The notes under the pieces were generated by a model. That model searched no databases and had not been told where the DNA came from. It saw only the letters and a program-made list of their open reading frames with translations. From Curtobacterium sp. ER1/6 (GTDB taxonomy: Bacteria > Actinomycetota > Actinomycetes > Actinomycetales > Microbacteriaceae), in contig NZ_MJAK01000001.1 of NCBI RefSeq assembly GCF_001742745.1, positions 744,001 to 808,000 on the forward strand: a stretch of DNA of 64,000 bases. The letters are read 5' to 3'. This document shows positions 1 to 10,001 of this stretch, piece after piece (within the stretch, counting starts at the first letter, position 1; every line of letters begins with the position of its first letter). Position numbers and translations under genes: made by a program.

Positions 1-22
1 CGTCTTCCGGCGTCAAAGCCAT
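1..22 (-). CDS. divIVA: DivIVA/Wag31 polar growth protein, first codons only
   Basis: Only the first seven codons lie in the window, reading M-A-L-T-P-E-D on the minus strand. This is the usual opening of actinobacterial DivIVA (Wag31), the coiled-coil protein that marks cell poles and recruits wall synthesis. A GAGG ribosome-binding site sits 8 nt upstream of the ATG. Position supports the call: divIVA normally follows yggT in the sepF-yggT-divIVA tail of the dcw cluster. The rest of the gene is outside the window, so length and domains cannot be checked. Confidence 0.7.
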
Positions 23-205
23 TGCCGTCACCTCGATAGAACTGCTGAACGTGTGGAACCACTTGCGTCGCGACCGAACCTACCAGTCACGTCGAGCGGT
101 GCGGACGTCCGCCGGGGCGGACATCGATCCCGACCACCGTACACCGGAGCCGGATCGGAACCGTGACCTTCGCCTGGGCGTGGCGCGTGTCGCGGCGGAA
201 CGCGG
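23..205 (-). promoter_or_regulatory. yggT-divIVA intergenic region, possible divIVA promoter
   Basis: This 183-base gap separates yggT from divIVA. On the minus strand TANNNT-like -10 boxes occur at 136-141 (TACGGT) and 77-82 (TAGGTT), so divIVA may have its own promoter besides read-through from the dcw operon. No clear -35 was recognised and no terminator hairpin was seen after yggT. Confidence 0.35.
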
Positions 206-502
206 TCAGAAACCGCGTGCGAGGCCCCCGACGATCACCCGGAGGATGATCACCACGAGCATGACGATGGTCCACCCGAAGTCGAGCGCCACCGGCCCGA
301 GCCGCAGCGGCGGGAGGAGCCGCCGGACGAACCGGATCGGCGGGTCGGTCAGGGTGTAGACCACGTCGGCGACGACCAGCAGGGCGCCACGGGGACGCCA
401 CGACCGGCTGTAGGCCTGCACGATGTCGAACGCGAACCGGCCCCACATCACGAAGAAGTAGAGGAGGAGGGCGAAGGAGAGGATCCCGAAGACCAGTGAC
501 AC
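206..502 (-). CDS. yggT: YggT family membrane protein
   Basis: A 98-residue integral membrane protein of the YggT family, which is found next to sepF and divIVA across Gram-positives and is linked to division or osmotic tolerance with no settled biochemical role. Two hydrophobic segments are visible: residues about 2-27, and about 70-92 after a conserved-looking T-D-P-P-I-R-F-V-R-R-L-L-P-P patch that is typical of the family. The length fits. The start is GTG with only a weak upstream purine stretch. It follows sepF by 74 bases on the same strand and probably shares its transcript. Confidence 0.85.
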   Translation of the reverse strand: MSLVFGILSFALLLYFFVMWGRFAFDIVQAYSRSWRPRGALLVVADVVYTLTDPPIRFVRRLLPPLRLGPVALDFGWTIVMLVVIILRVIVGGLARGF

Positions 503-576
503 GATGGGGCTCGCTCGGCTCGGGTGCGTCCGTCGTCAGGACGGCCGCACGGGGCGGGCTGAACCGCGGGGACGGC

Positions 577-1146
577 TCAGGACTGGGCGAAGAAGGACGC
601 CTCGATGTCGGACTCTACCTCAGCCGGCTCACCGCTCACCGCGACGTGGGCGGGCGAGAGCAGGAAGACCTTGTTCGTGACGCGCTCGATCTTGCCGAAC
701 AGCCCGAGCGACAGGCCCGATGCGAAGTCGATCATGCGACGCGCGTCCGACTCGGTCATCTGCGAGAGGTTGATGATGACGGGGATGCCGTCGCGGAAGC
801 TCTCGGCGATGGACTGGGCGTCCTTGTACTCGCGCGGGTGGACGGTGAGGATCTCGTTCATTTCCTGGACCGGGGTCGCCTTCTGTGCGGTCGTGTGCGA
901 GCGGCGGAGCGGGGTGACCTGGGCGCCGCGCTGGTGGGTGTGCGTCTTGGGCTCGGCGGGTGCCGCAGCGGGTGCGGCGGCGGCCGGTGCCTCCGGCGCC
1001 GGGGTCGCGGCCGCCGTGGCGACGGGAGCCGGGGCGGGGGCGGGCTGGCGCGTCTGCGCCGGAGCCGCCTGCTGCTGCTCGTCCTCGTACAGTTCCTCGT
1101 CGGCGAGGCCGAGGTAGACCATCGTCTTCTTGAGCGGGTTGGCCAT
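577..1146 (-). CDS. sepF: Cell division protein SepF
   Basis: SepF is the membrane-associated FtsZ anchor that tethers the Z-ring where FtsA is absent, as in actinobacteria. The 189-residue protein has a short N-terminal segment ([14 protein letters not shown]) resembling the membrane-binding amphipathic helix. An Ala/Pro-rich linker of about 50 residues follows. The conserved C-terminal domain (about 95-180) contains the patch I-I-N-L-S-Q-M-T and D-F-A-S-G-L, with the central glycine of the dimer interface. A GGAGG ribosome-binding site precedes the ATG by 4 nt. It lies between yggS and yggT downstream of ftsZ, the usual Gram-positive arrangement. Confidence 0.95.
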   Translation of the reverse strand: MANPLKKTMVYLGLADEELYEDEQQQAAPAQTRQPAPAPAPVATAAATPAPEAPAAAAPAAAPAEPKTHTHQRGAQVTPLRRSHTTAQKATPVQEMNEILTVHPREYKDAQSIAESFRDGIPVIINLSQMTESDARRMIDFASGLSLGLFGKIERVTNKVFLLSPAHVAVSGEPAEVESDIEASFFAQS

Positions 1147-1188
1147 GGTTCCTCCGGAGTTCGTGCTCGTGGATGCCCTGGGACGAGG

Positions 1189-1908
1189 CTAGGGCGCGAC
1201 CGGCCGGTTTCCCGTGATTGCCGTGCCGATGCGGAGGTGTGTCGCGCCCTCGGCGATCGCCTCCGCGAAGTCGCCGCTCATGCCGGCCGAGACGTCGGTG
1301 GCGCCGGGCGCGAGGGACACGACACGCTCGGAGATCGCGCGGAGCCGGGCGAAGGCACGTCGGGGCTCCTCGTCGAGCGGTGCGACGGCCATCACCCCGC
1401 GCAGGCGGACCGTGCCGGCCGCCAGGACTCGTTCTGCCATCGCCTCGACGTCCTCCGGCTGGACACCGCCGCGGCCGGGGTCGTCGGTGAGGTTGACCTG
1501 GACGAAGCCGTCGATCACACGCGGGTCCGGCTCGGCGTCCGTCGGCGCGAAGGCGTCGACGACCGAGTCGCGGTCGAGCGACTGCACGACGTCGGCGTAC
1601 CGCCGCGCCTGGCGTGCCTTCTTCGACTGCAGCTGTCCGACGAAGTGCCAGGTGAGGTCGAGGTCGGCCAGCTCGGCGGCCTTCGCCTGGGCCTCCTGGT
1701 GCCGGTTCTCCCCCACGTCGGTGACGCCGAGCGCGGCGAGCTCGCGGACGAGGGAGGCCGGGTGGTACTTGGTGACGACGACGAGCGTCAGCTCGTCGGC
1801 CGAGCGCCCCGCGGCGCGGGCCGCGTCGGCGATCGCGGACCGGACGGACGCGAGACGCGCCTCCAGTCCGTCACGGTCGGCGGTCTGGAGGCGCGTCTCG
1901 GCAGCCAC
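1189..1908 (-). CDS. YggS/PLPBP family pyridoxal phosphate homeostasis protein
   Basis: The 239-residue protein belongs to the YggS/PROSC (PLPBP) family, a single TIM-barrel fold that carries pyridoxal 5'-phosphate and affects vitamin B6 and amino-acid balance. The PLP lysine lies in V-V-V-T-K-Y-H-P near residue 50. The family G-E-N-R-x-Q-E motif follows near 70, and the phosphate-binding S-A-G-M-S-x-D-F near 205. The start is GTG, only 7 bases after the ftsZ stop, so the two genes are tightly coupled. No catalytic activity should be assumed; the family acts as a PLP carrier. Confidence 0.92.
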   Translation of the reverse strand: MAAETRLQTADRDGLEARLASVRSAIADAARAAGRSADELTLVVVTKYHPASLVRELAALGVTDVGENRHQEAQAKAAELADLDLTWHFVGQLQSKKARQARRYADVVQSLDRDSVVDAFAPTDAEPDPRVIDGFVQVNLTDDPGRGGVQPEDVEAMAERVLAAGTVRLRGVMAVAPLDEEPRRAFARLRAISERVVSLAPGATDVSAGMSGDFAEAIAEGATHLRIGTAITGNRPVAP

Positions 1909-1915
1909 GGGAGGC

Positions 1916-3082
1916 TTACTTCAGGAAGTCGGGGACGTCGAGCTCGTCGTCGTCGTCGAACGCCGGGTCGGCGGCACGACGCACGGGCGCCTCGTGCTCC
2001 TGCGACGACCAGGACGGCGCGCTCGTCGCGGTGTCCTCGATCGCACCGGTGCCGGCCGCGCCGGACGACGCACCCGCGCCGCCCTCGGGGTCGACCCAGC
2101 TCGAGCGGTGCTGCTTCTGCTGCTGCGAGCTCGGCTCGCCGCCGTCGAAGCCCGCGGCGATGACGGTCACGCGGACCTCGTCGCCGAGGGTGTCGTCGAT
2201 CACGGCACCGAAGATGATGTTGGCCTCGGGGTGGACGGCCTCCTGCACCAGGCGCGCGGCGTCGTTGATCTCGAAGATGCCGAGGTTCGAGCCGCCCTGG
2301 ATCGACAGGAGCACGCCGTGCGCACCGTCGATCGAGGCCTCGAGCAGCGGGGACGCCACGGCGAGCTCGGCGGCCTTGATGGCACGGTCGGCGCCCCGCG
2401 AGGAGCCGATGCCCATGAGCGCCGAACCGGCACCCTGCATGACCGACTTGACGTCGGCGAAGTCGAGGTTGATGAGACCGGGCGTGGTGATGAGGTCGGT
2501 GATGCCCTGGACACCGGCGAGCAGGACCTGGTCGGCGGTCGCGAACGCCTCGACCATGGAGATGCCGCGGTCGCTGATCTCGAGCAGACGGTCGTTCGGC
2601 ACGACGATGAGCGTGTCGACCTCGTCCTTGAGCGACGCGACGCCGTTCTCGGCCTGCGACTGACGACGCTTGCCCTCGAAGCTGAACGGCTTCGTGACGA
2701 CACCGATGGTGAGCGCGCCGATCGACTTCGCGATGCGCGCGACCACTGGCGCACCACCCGTCCCGGTGCCGCCGCCCTCGCCGGCCGTGACGAAGACCAT
2801 GTCGGCACCCGCGAGGGCCTCCTCGATCTCCTCGGCGTGGTCCTCGGCGGCACGACGGCCGACCTCGGGGTCCGCGCCGGCGCCGAGGCCGCGGGTGATC
2901 TCGCGGCCGACGTCGAGCTTGACGTCGGCGTCGCTGAGCAGCAGTGCCTGTGCGTCGGTGTTGATCGCGATGAACTCGACGCCGCGGAGGCCGAGCTCGA
3001 TCATGCGGTTCACGGCGTTCACGCCGCCGCCGCCGACACCGACGACCTTGATGACGGCGAGGTAGTTGTGGTTCGTGGTCAC
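1916..3082 (-). CDS. ftsZ: Cell division protein FtsZ
   Basis: FtsZ is the tubulin-like GTPase that forms the cytokinetic ring. The 388-residue sequence has the N-terminal GTPase domain with the tubulin signature G-G-G-T-G-T-G near residue 105, and the T7-loop region N-L-D-F-A-D-V. A variable Ser/Gly/Gln-rich linker covers about 315-375. It ends in the acidic tail [11 protein letters not shown], the peptide that binds SepF and FtsW in actinobacteria. The start is GTG with a GGAGG about 10 nt upstream. A 183-base gap separates it from ftsQ, so it probably has its own promoter besides operon read-through. Confidence 0.98.
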   Translation of the reverse strand: MTTNHNYLAVIKVVGVGGGGVNAVNRMIELGLRGVEFIAINTDAQALLLSDADVKLDVGREITRGLGAGADPEVGRRAAEDHAEEIEEALAGADMVFVTAGEGGGTGTGGAPVVARIAKSIGALTIGVVTKPFSFEGKRRQSQAENGVASLKDEVDTLIVVPNDRLLEISDRGISMVEAFATADQVLLAGVQGITDLITTPGLINLDFADVKSVMQGAGSALMGIGSSRGADRAIKAAELAVASPLLEASIDGAHGVLLSIQGGSNLGIFEINDAARLVQEAVHPEANIIFGAVIDDTLGDEVRVTVIAAGFDGGEPSSQQQKQHRSSWVDPEGGAGASSGAAGTGAIEDTATSAPSWSSQEHEAPVRRAADPAFDDDDELDVPDFLK

Positions 3083-3265
3083 GTCAGTCGGGCCTCCGGT
3101 CGAACCCTCAACCTCTACTTGAAGTTCAGGGGCAATGCTGGTAGATGTGGTGCTCCCCCGACGCTACGGGTGTGCTCCGCAGGCTGTCGCCCCGCCACGC
3201 CGCGTGTCGCCGATCGCGGTCGTCGATTCCTCCTCGGGCGACGTCCGCCCCGCAGCGGCGGTGCG
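3083..3265 (-). promoter_or_regulatory. ftsZ upstream region with candidate promoter
   Basis: This 183-base gap upstream of ftsZ contains a minus-strand TAGCGT -10-like box at 3161-3166. Nearer the gene, around 3105-3130, is an A/T-richer patch (minus strand GAACTTCAAGTAGAGGTTGAG) that stands out from its GC-rich surroundings. A dedicated ftsZ promoter here is inferred from the box and from the usual arrangement in actinobacteria. No -35 was recognised. Confidence 0.45.
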
Positions 3266-4600
3266 TCAGTCCTTCGCGCGGACGATGCCGTTGTCCGGCG
3301 CCGACACGTCGAACTCGACCTTGGTGTCGGGGTTCCGCGCGGTGTGGTCCTTGACGAGTGCCGCGAGCAGCGCCGCCTTCGCGTCGGACGAGTCGGGGCT
3401 CCCCCACACGACGGTCGACCCGTCGCCGAGGGTCAGCGTGACGTCGTCCGCCGTGCTCGCGCGGACGTCCGTCACCTGGTTGCGGACGGTCGACGGCAGC
3501 GACAGGACGACCTCGGTCATCGTGCGGAAGACCGGGGACCCGAGCTCGGCGTGGGCGACGTCGGCGACCGGCACGCCCTCCGGGCGCTTCGGCGACGACT
3601 GCACGACGATGCCGGCCGGGTCGACGAGGTCGAAGGACTTCCCCGACGGCACGGCGACGACCGGCGTGCGCTCGGTGACGGTCACCACCAGGGTGTGCGG
3701 CGGGACCTCCTCGGTCACGTAGCTCTCGATGAGGGGGAAGCCGGCGATGTCCCGCTTGACCTCGTCGAAGTCGAGCCGGGCGAGCGGCGTGCCGACCTGG
3801 TCGGAGAGCGCCTGCCGGAGGGCGGTCGCGTCGACACGGTCGGTACCCCGCACCTCGATCGTCCGCAGGGCCATGAGCGGCGAGGTGACGGCGACGAGGA
3901 TCGAGGCACCGAAGACGACGACGACCGCCGCGACCGTGATCCACGCGGCGCGACGGTGCCGGGCCCTGCGGGTGAACCGTCGGACCTCGGCGCGCTCGAG
4001 CAGCCGACGGCGGCGCTTCGCCACGCGGGCGTCGCGGGCGGTCTCGGCGGCACGGACGCCCGCACCGATCGGGGTCGCGTGCGCGCCCGTGGCCGCAGCG
4101 CCGGAGTCGTCGGCAGCGTGGTCGGCGGCCGACGGCACGGCCGCGTCGATGACGTCGGTGACGGTGGCGAGGCGTCCGGCCCCGCCGTCGTCGGTGCCGT
4201 CGTGGGTGCCGTCGTCGGCGCCGTGCTCGGCAGCCGGGTGCGTCCCGGGGCGAGCGGTGTCGTGGTCGTCGTCGGCCTGGTACTCCCGCAGCCGTTCGGC
4301 GACCGAGGAGAAGCCGGCGCCGAGCCGACGGCCGGCAGCGCTGGCGATCGCGCCGGCACGGTCCCGGTGACCGGGTGCGCCGGACGCAGCCGAGGCGGTG
4401 GGGTCGACCCGCTCGTCGACCCGCTCATCGACGGGGGCCGACGTACCGGGGTCCCGGTGGGCCTCCCGGCCGTCGGTCGCGGGCGGACGCGACGGGCGCC
4501 GCGGGACCAGCGGGCCACGACGCTGCCGTGGCGTCGACGCGCGCTCAACGGGGGCGGCCGGTTCCTCCGGACGCCCGTCGAAGCCCTCGGGACGCTTCAC
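3266..4600 (-). CDS. ftsQ: Cell division protein FtsQ/DivIB with long disordered N-terminus
   Basis: FtsQ is a bitopic membrane protein that links FtsB/FtsL to the rest of the divisome. The transmembrane helix ([16 protein letters not shown]) starts near residue 212. The POTRA domain follows at once ([11 protein letters not shown]), with the FtsQ domain to the C-terminus. At 444 residues it is much longer than typical FtsQ (about 250-300). The excess is a cytoplasmic N-terminal tail of about 200 residues rich in Pro, Arg, Asp and Ala. The ATG overlaps the murC stop by 4 bases. A shorter internal start cannot be excluded, because the tail has several Met/Val codons. Confidence 0.9.
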   Translation of the reverse strand: MKRPEGFDGRPEEPAAPVERASTPRQRRGPLVPRRPSRPPATDGREAHRDPGTSAPVDERVDERVDPTASAASGAPGHRDRAGAIASAAGRRLGAGFSSVAERLREYQADDDHDTARPGTHPAAEHGADDGTHDGTDDGGAGRLATVTDVIDAAVPSAADHAADDSGAAATGAHATPIGAGVRAAETARDARVAKRRRRLLERAEVRRFTRRARHRRAAWITVAAVVVVFGASILVAVTSPLMALRTIEVRGTDRVDATALRQALSDQVGTPLARLDFDEVKRDIAGFPLIESYVTEEVPPHTLVVTVTERTPVVAVPSGKSFDLVDPAGIVVQSSPKRPEGVPVADVAHAELGSPVFRTMTEVVLSLPSTVRNQVTDVRASTADDVTLTLGDGSTVVWGSPDSSDAKAALLAALVKDHTARNPDTKVEFDVSAPDNGIVRAKD

Positions 4601-6015
4601 TGCGTGCGCGTCCCGCCGTGCAGGGCACCGAGGACCTGCGGGATGATGCGGTAGACGTCCCCGCAGCTGAGCGTCATGACGATGTCGCCCTCGCGCGCGA
4701 CGTCGGCCGCGCGTGCGGACGCCTCGTCCCAGTCGGGCAGGAAGTCGACGCGGGACTGGTCCACGAACCGCTCCTGCACGAGGGCACCGGTCACGCCGGG
4801 CTCCGGGTCCTCCCGGGCGCCGTAGACGTCGAGGACCACGGTGTGGTCGGCGAGCTCCTCGTAGACCTTCGCGAAGTCCCCTGCCATCAGGCGGGTGCGC
4901 GAGTACAGGTGCGGCTGGTGGATCGCGATGATGCGGCCGTCACCGACGACGTTCCGGGCGGCGCGGAGTGCGGCCGCGACCTCGGTCGGGTGGTGCGCGT
5001 AGTCGTCGTACACGGAGACACCGCGCTCGATGCCGTGCAGCTCGAAGCGCCGCTCGGTGCCGCCGAACGCTTCGATGCCGCGGATCGCGTCGGCCGGGGC
5101 GACCCCGAGACCGGTGAGCACCGCGAAGGCGCCGACGGCGTTCACGGCGTTGTGCCGTCCGGGCACGCGCAGGGTCATGTGGTGCGACTCGCCCCCGGCG
5201 CGCAGGTCGACCTCGACGCTGGCCGCCTCGACGATCCGCTCGATGCGGACGTCGGCGTCGGCGGCCTCGCCGAACGTGACGATCTCGGGTGCGCCCTCGC
5301 GCGCCCGGACGCCCGCCGTCACGCGCTTCGCGCCGGCGTCGTCGCTCGAGACGACGATGCGCTCGCGTGCCCGGCCGGCGAACTCGACGAACGCGTCGAT
5401 GAAGGCGTCCTCGCTGCCGTAGTGGTCGAGGTGGTCCGCGTCGACGTTCGTGACGAGGGCCACCGCGACGTCGTAGAGCAGGAAGGAGCCGTCGGACTCG
5501 TCGGCCTCGACGACGAACAGGTCGCTCGAGCCCGGGGCCGAGCTCGTGCCGAGCGACTGGATGACGCCGCCGTTGACGAAGCTCGGGTCGAGTCCGAGCT
5601 CGACCATGGCGGTGACGATCATGCCGGTGGACGTGGTCTTGCCGTGCGCGCCGGCGACCGCGACGAGGCGGTGGTCGGCGATGAGGGCGGCGAGGGCCTG
5701 GGACCGGTGCAGGACCGGCAGGCCGCGGCGCTGCGCCTCGAGGAGCTCGGGGTTGTCCGGCCAGAGGGCGCTGGTGACGACCACGGTGTCCGCGTCGCCG
5801 AGGTTCGCCGCGTCGTGCCCGACGTGCACCTCGGCGCCGAGGTCGCGCATCGTGCCGGTCGTCGCGGTCTCGCGGGAGTCGCTGCCGGTGACGCGGTGCC
5901 CGGCGGCGAGGAACATCCGGGCGATGCCGCTCATGCCGGAGCCGCCGATGCCGACGAAGTGGACCGTGCCGAGGTCGTCGGGGATCGGCTGGGTCAGATC
6001 CGGCTTGATGGTCAT
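4597..6015 (-). CDS. murC: UDP-N-acetylmuramate--L-alanine ligase MurC
   Basis: MurC adds L-alanine to UDP-MurNAc using ATP, the first peptide step of peptidoglycan precursor synthesis in the cytoplasm. The 472-residue protein begins with the Rossmann-like UDP-binding motif [12 protein letters not shown]. The Mur-ligase ATP loop A-G-A-H-G-K-T-T lies near residue 120, and [11 protein letters not shown] follows. Further along are the Mur signature histidine region (G-R-H-N-A-V-N-A) and D-D-Y-A-H-H-P-T-E. It starts with ATG overlapping the murG stop by 4 bases and ends overlapping ftsQ by 4, so all three are translationally coupled. Confidence 0.97.
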   Translation of the reverse strand: MTIKPDLTQPIPDDLGTVHFVGIGGSGMSGIARMFLAAGHRVTGSDSRETATTGTMRDLGAEVHVGHDAANLGDADTVVVTSALWPDNPELLEAQRRGLPVLHRSQALAALIADHRLVAVAGAHGKTTSTGMIVTAMVELGLDPSFVNGGVIQSLGTSSAPGSSDLFVVEADESDGSFLLYDVAVALVTNVDADHLDHYGSEDAFIDAFVEFAGRARERIVVSSDDAGAKRVTAGVRAREGAPEIVTFGEAADADVRIERIVEAASVEVDLRAGGESHHMTLRVPGRHNAVNAVGAFAVLTGLGVAPADAIRGIEAFGGTERRFELHGIERGVSVYDDYAHHPTEVAAALRAARNVVGDGRIIAIHQPHLYSRTRLMAGDFAKVYEELADHTVVLDVYGAREDPEPGVTGALVQERFVDQSRVDFLPDWDEASARAADVAREGDIVMTLSCGDVYRIIPQVLGALHGGTRTQ

Positions 6016-7232
6016 CGTTCCTCCGTGGTGCTGGTGCCTGCGCTCGGGCTCGGGCTCGTGCTCGGGCTCGGGCTCGGGCTCGTGCTCGGGCTCGGGCTCG
6101 GGCTCGTCGCGTCCGTGGCGGTGCGCGTCTCGCCGCTGCTGCGTCGGGCACGCGGGGTGGCCCCCGCCGCCGCGCCCTGGACGAGCGCCGTCATCCGGTC
6201 GGCCCCGTCGCGGTGTCCCACGCTCCCCGCACGCACCGCCATGTCCGCGATGCGGGCCCGGTCGCGCAGGATGCCGAGCAGCTCGAACGAGACCCAGTCC
6301 TCGGTGAACGCGGCGTCGTCCACCAGCACCGCTCCCCCGGCGCCGACGACGTCCGCCGCGTTGTGCCGCTGTTCACCGTTGCCGACCGGGTAGGGCACGA
6401 GCACGCTCGGCAGACCGACGGCGGTCAGCTCGCAGACCATGCCGGCACCGGAGCGCGAGACCACGAAGTCCGACGCGGCGTACGCCAGGTCCATCCGGTC
6501 GCAGTACGGCAGCACGTGGTACCCGTCGAGGTCGCTCGGGCCGATGTCCGACTTGCCGCCGACGACGTGCAGCACCTGCCACCCGGCGTCGACGATCGCC
6601 GTCGCGGACCGGTTCACGGTCGCGTTGATGCTCCGCGCACCGGACGAGCCGCCGGTGACGAGCAGGACGGGACGGTCCGGGTCGAGGCCGAACTCGGCCA
6701 GCCCCTCGGCGCGCGCGGCACGGCGGTCGAGCGTCTCGATCTCCCGGCGCAGGGGCATGCCGACCACGCGGCCGTGGCGCAGGCGGGTGTTCGAGAACGT
6801 CAGCCCGACGTGCCGGGTGAGGAACGCGGCGAGCCGGTTCGCCAGCCCGGGCTTGGCGTTCTGCTCGTGCACGACGATCGGGGTGCCCGTGCGCTTCGCC
6901 GCGATGTACGCCGGAGCGGCCGCGTAGCCGCCGACCCCGAGGACCACCTCGACGTCGTGCTCGCGGATGAACCGCTCGGTGCGCCGGACCGCCGCCGCGA
7001 ACCGTCCGGGGAAGCGCAGCGCGCGGACGTCGAGCCGACGCGGGAACGGCAGGCGCGGGATGGTCAGCAGCTCGTAGCCGCGCATGGGCACGAGTCGCGA
7101 CTCGAGCCCCTCGGCCGTGCCGAGCACGAGCACCCGGGCCTCCGGGTCGCGCTCGGTCAACCGGTCGGCGACGGCGAGCAGCGGGTTGACGTGTCCGGCG
7201 GTGCCGCCGCCGGCGAAGAGGTACGTGCTCAC
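6012..7232 (-). CDS. murG: UDP-N-acetylglucosamine transferase MurG with Ser-Pro repeat tail
   Basis: MurG transfers GlcNAc to lipid I on the inner membrane face, producing lipid II. The N-terminus carries [10 protein letters not shown] (residues about 7-16), the lipid I/diphosphate loop. G-V-G-G-Y is near 94 and H-E-Q-N-A near 116. In the C-terminal UDP-GlcNAc domain G-G-S-S-G-A-R is near 195 and S-R-S-G-A-G near 267. GTG was chosen as start because it overlaps the ftsW stop as GTGA and sits 4 residues before the conserved loop. The protein is about 406 residues, some 40 longer than typical. The surplus is a C-terminal tail of alternating Ser-Pro with periodic Thr, encoded by a 6-base repeat. 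Confidence 0.96.
   Translation of the reverse strand: MSTYLFAGGGTAGHVNPLLAVADRLTERDPEARVLVLGTAEGLESRLVPMRGYELLTIPRLPFPRRLDVRALRFPGRFAAAVRRTERFIREHDVEVVLGVGGYAAAPAYIAAKRTGTPIVVHEQNAKPGLANRLAAFLTRHVGLTFSNTRLRHGRVVGMPLRREIETLDRRAARAEGLAEFGLDPDRPVLLVTGGSSGARSINATVNRSATAIVDAGWQVLHVVGGKSDIGPSDLDGYHVLPYCDRMDLAYAASDFVVSRSGAGMVCELTAVGLPSVLVPYPVGNGEQRHNAADVVGAGGAVLVDDAAFTEDWVSFELLGILRDRARIADMAVRAGSVGHRDGADRMTALVQGAAAGATPRARRSSGETRTATDATSPSPSPSTSPSPSPSTSPSPSAGTSTTEER
6041..6108 (-). repeat. In-frame 6-base repeat encoding the MurG Ser-Pro tail
   Basis: Near-perfect repeats of CTCGGG (plus strand) with a CTCGTG variant at intervals form a microsatellite-like tract at the 3' end of murG. On the minus strand it encodes S-P-S-P-S-P-S-T style units. 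The unit length is a multiple of three, so copy-number change would keep the frame. Confidence 0.8.
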
Positions 7233-8503
7233 CGGAACCTTCCGTTCTGGGGTGCGAGGTCGTGCCGCGGGCCGCCGACCGCGTTCCGTCCGGGCAGGTC
7301 GCGGGCGAACGACAGTACGACACCGATGGCCACGAGGGTCATGATGAGCGCCGAACCTCCGGCGGAGATGAGCGGGAGCGGGACGCCGAGGACGGGCAGG
7401 AGCCCGAGCACCACCGCGATGTTCACGAGCGCCTGCCCGATGATCCAAGCGAGGATCGCGCCGGTCACGGTGCGGACGAACGGGTCGTTCGACTGGCGGA
7501 TCACCTTGATCATGCTGACCGCCAGGACCACGAAGAGCGCGAGGACGACGACGGCCCCGATGAGCCCGAGCTCCTCGCCGATGATGGCGAAGATGTAGTC
7601 GTTGTCGGCCTCGGGCAGCCACGACCACTTGGCCTTGGAGTTGCCGAGCCCGACGCCGAACACCCCGCCGGACGCCAGCGCCCACATGCCGTGGACGGGC
7701 TGCCAGCAGAGGTCCTGGTACTGGTTGGAGTCGGTGCACCCGGACAGCCACGCGCTGATGCGGACCTGCCGGGAGGACGAGGCCATCGTCACGAAGGGCA
7801 GGACCACCCCGACCGCGACGACGATCGCGAGCAGGTGGCGGGCGCGGGCGCCGCCGATGTAGAGCGCGCCGAGCACCAGGATGAGCATGATCATCGCGGT
7901 GCCCTGGTCGCCGCCGAGGAGCACCATGCCGAGCGGCAGCACCGTGGCGATGCCGACCGGGACGAAGATCTCCTTCCAGTCCCGGAGCTTGTCGCGCTTG
8001 GCGTACATGATCGCGCCGATGCCGAGCGCGAGCGCGAGCTTGATCGCCTCGGACGGCTGCGCGGTGAACGACCCGAAGCCGACCCAGTTCCGGTTGCCCT
8101 GCACCTCGATGCCGAGCGGTGTGTAGACGAGCAGCTGCAGGAAGAGCGCGGCGCCGAGGATCCGCATCGCCCACTTCCGCCACAGCCGCGCGGGCACGCG
8201 ACTGGCGACGAGCATGAGCGGGACGCCGAGCACGGCGTACAGCCCCTGTCGCGACGCCGCCCCGAAGAAGTCGTGCGTCGCCGCGTACTGCTCGACGCTC
8301 GACGAGGACAGCACCATCACGACGCCGAAGACGACGAGGAACAGCGTCACGCCGAGGATCGTGTAGAACGTGCTCGACTCGGCGACAAAGACGTTCTTGA
8401 CCGCGACGACGGCACCGTGCGTCCGTCGTGGTCCGTCGGCACGGGGGGAACCGGCCACCGTGCGGGTGCCGCTACGGCCGCTCGGGAGATCCGTGGTCGC
8501 CAT
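7229..8503 (-). CDS. ftsW: SEDS family peptidoglycan polymerase FtsW
   Basis: FtsW is the SEDS-family lipid II polymerase of the septum and works with FtsI. The 424-residue protein has about ten hydrophobic helices. Visible SEDS signatures are G-N-R-N-W (residue about 133), Q-P-S-E (about 143), G-G-D-Q-G-T (about 190), the periplasmic N-S-K-A-K-W-S-W-L-P-E-A-D-N-D-Y-I-F-A-I-I-G-E-E-L-G stretch, and P-L-P-L-I-S-A-G-G-S. The ATG at 8503 was chosen over a longer reading because a GGGAGG box lies 8 nt before it. This start lies inside the last 32 bases of murD. Its stop overlaps the murG GTG. Confidence 0.95.
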   Translation of the reverse strand: MATTDLPSGRSGTRTVAGSPRADGPRRTHGAVVAVKNVFVAESSTFYTILGVTLFLVVFGVVMVLSSSSVEQYAATHDFFGAASRQGLYAVLGVPLMLVASRVPARLWRKWAMRILGAALFLQLLVYTPLGIEVQGNRNWVGFGSFTAQPSEAIKLALALGIGAIMYAKRDKLRDWKEIFVPVGIATVLPLGMVLLGGDQGTAMIMLILVLGALYIGGARARHLLAIVVAVGVVLPFVTMASSSRQVRISAWLSGCTDSNQYQDLCWQPVHGMWALASGGVFGVGLGNSKAKWSWLPEADNDYIFAIIGEELGLIGAVVVLALFVVLAVSMIKVIRQSNDPFVRTVTGAILAWIIGQALVNIAVVLGLLPVLGVPLPLISAGGSALIMTLVAIGVVLSFARDLPGRNAVGGPRHDLAPQNGRFR

Positions 8504-10001
8504 CGGCTGTGCCTCCCAGGTGCTCGTGGACCGCCGCCGCGAATCGACGCCCCCGGTCGGCGTAGGAACCGAACTGGTCGAACGACGCAGCAGCCGGGGC
8601 GAGGAGGACCGTGTCGCCAGGTCGCGCGACCGAAGCGGCATGCCGGACCGCCTCGGGCATGACGTGTTCAGTGTCCGTCGCCTCGACCTGCAGGACCGGC
8701 ACCCCGGGCGCGTGTCGCGCGAATGCCTCGAGCACGGGCGCGCGGTCGGTCCCGATCACGACGACGGCCCGGGCGTCCGGACCGAAGCGCTCGACGAGCC
8801 CGTCGATGTCGACGCCCTTGAACTGGCCACCGACGATCCAGACGACGGTCTCGAAGGACGCCAGCGACGCGGTCGCCGCGTGCGGGTTCGTGGCCTTCGA
8901 GTCGTCGACCCAGGTGATGCCGTCCGCCGTCGCGACGTGCTCGGTGCGGTGGTGGTCGGCGCGGAACCCCTGCACGGCGCTGCGGATGTGCGCCGGTGCG
9001 ACGGACGCGGCACGCGCGAGGGCGGCGGCGGCCAGGACGTTCATGGTCATGTGCGGGCTCGCGAGGCCGGCCTGCTCGAGGTCGGCCAGGGTGGCGAGCT
9101 CGAGCGCGCTGTTGCGGCGGTCCTCGGTGAAGGCGCGGTCGCAGAGCACGTCGTCGACGATGCCCACGTCGCCCGGCGCGGGGACCCCGGGGGTGAAGCC
9201 GACGGCCCGGCAACCCTCGACGACGTCGGCCTGCTCGACCATGCGGCGGGTGGCGTCGTCGGCGGTGTTGTAGACGCACGCCATGACGGAGCGCTCGTAG
9301 ACCTTCGCCTTCGCGGCCCGGTAGTCCTCGGCGGAGCCGTGCCACTCGAGGTGGTCGTCGGCGATGTTCAGGCAGGCGCTCGCGAGCGGCACGACGGCGC
9401 CGTCGCCCGTGGTGGGCATATAGTGCAGCTGGTGGCTGGAGAGCTCGACGACCAGGACGTCGAAGCCCTCCGGGTCGCGGACGACGTCGAGCACCGGCAC
9501 GCCGATGTTCCCGCACGCGACCGCACGGAGACCGGACGCCGCGAACATCGCGGTGGTCAGCTGCGTGGTCGTGGTCTTGCCGTTCGTGCCGGTGATCGTC
9601 ACCCAGGGCGCCGCGATCGGGCCGCGCACGACCTTGTCGCGGACGCGCCATGCGAGCTCGATGTCGCCCCAGACCACGCTGTTCGCCGTGGCCCACTGCA
9701 CGCTCGCGTTGTGCGGCGGCAGGCCGGGCGAGACGACCACGAGGTCCGGCGCCTGCGCGACGAGCGACCCGGGCACGGTGTCGAGCGACGTGCGCTCGAA
9801 CCGGGCACCGATGACGTCGAGCAGCTCGACGGTGTCGTCGGGTCCGTCCGGGGCGTGGACGGTGACCTCGCTGCCGAGCTCGACCAGGGTGTCCGCCACC
9901 GAGAAGCCGGTGGAGCCCAGCCCGAGCACGGCGACCCGGAGCCCCTTCCAGCCCTCGGCGTACCAGCTGTCGAGGCCGTCGAGGCGGGCGTCAGCCGACA
10001 C
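8472..10001 (-). CDS. murD: UDP-N-acetylmuramoyl-L-alanine--D-glutamate ligase MurD
   Basis: MurD adds D-glutamate to UDP-MurNAc-L-Ala using ATP. The N-terminus shows the Rossmann motif [10 protein letters not shown], and the Mur ATP loop T-G-T-N-G-K-T-T-T is near residue 137. E-L-S-S-H-Q-L-H, the central H-N-x-x-A-related region and [10 protein letters not shown] follow; the D-S-K-A-T-N motif is characteristic of MurD. The start is uncertain. GTG at 10001 overlaps mraY by 11 bases and gives a normal N-terminus of about 509 residues. GTG at 10034 would add 11 residues and has no better ribosome-binding site. Confidence 0.93.
   Translation of the reverse strand: MSADARLDGLDSWYAEGWKGLRVAVLGLGSTGFSVADTLVELGSEVTVHAPDGPDDTVELLDVIGARFERTSLDTVPGSLVAQAPDLVVVSPGLPPHNASVQWATANSVVWGDIELAWRVRDKVVRGPIAAPWVTITGTNGKTTTTQLTTAMFAASGLRAVACGNIGVPVLDVVRDPEGFDVLVVELSSHQLHYMPTTGDGAVVPLASACLNIADDHLEWHGSAEDYRAAKAKVYERSVMACVYNTADDATRRMVEQADVVEGCRAVGFTPGVPAPGDVGIVDDVLCDRAFTEDRRNSALELATLADLEQAGLASPHMTMNVLAAAALARAASVAPAHIRSAVQGFRADHHRTEHVATADGITWVDDSKATNPHAATASLASFETVVWIVGGQFKGVDIDGLVERFGPDARAVVVIGTDRAPVLEAFARHAPGVPVLQVEATDTEHVMPEAVRHAASVARPGDTVLLAPAAASFDQFGSYADRGRRFAAAVHEHLGGTADGDHGSPERP

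Noticed and set aside
1214-4654. Very long open frame on the plus strand opposite ftsQ, ftsZ and yggS
   Set aside because: It is antisense to clear conserved genes, its product is Arg/Gly/Val-rich with no domain, and long empty frames are expected at this GC content.
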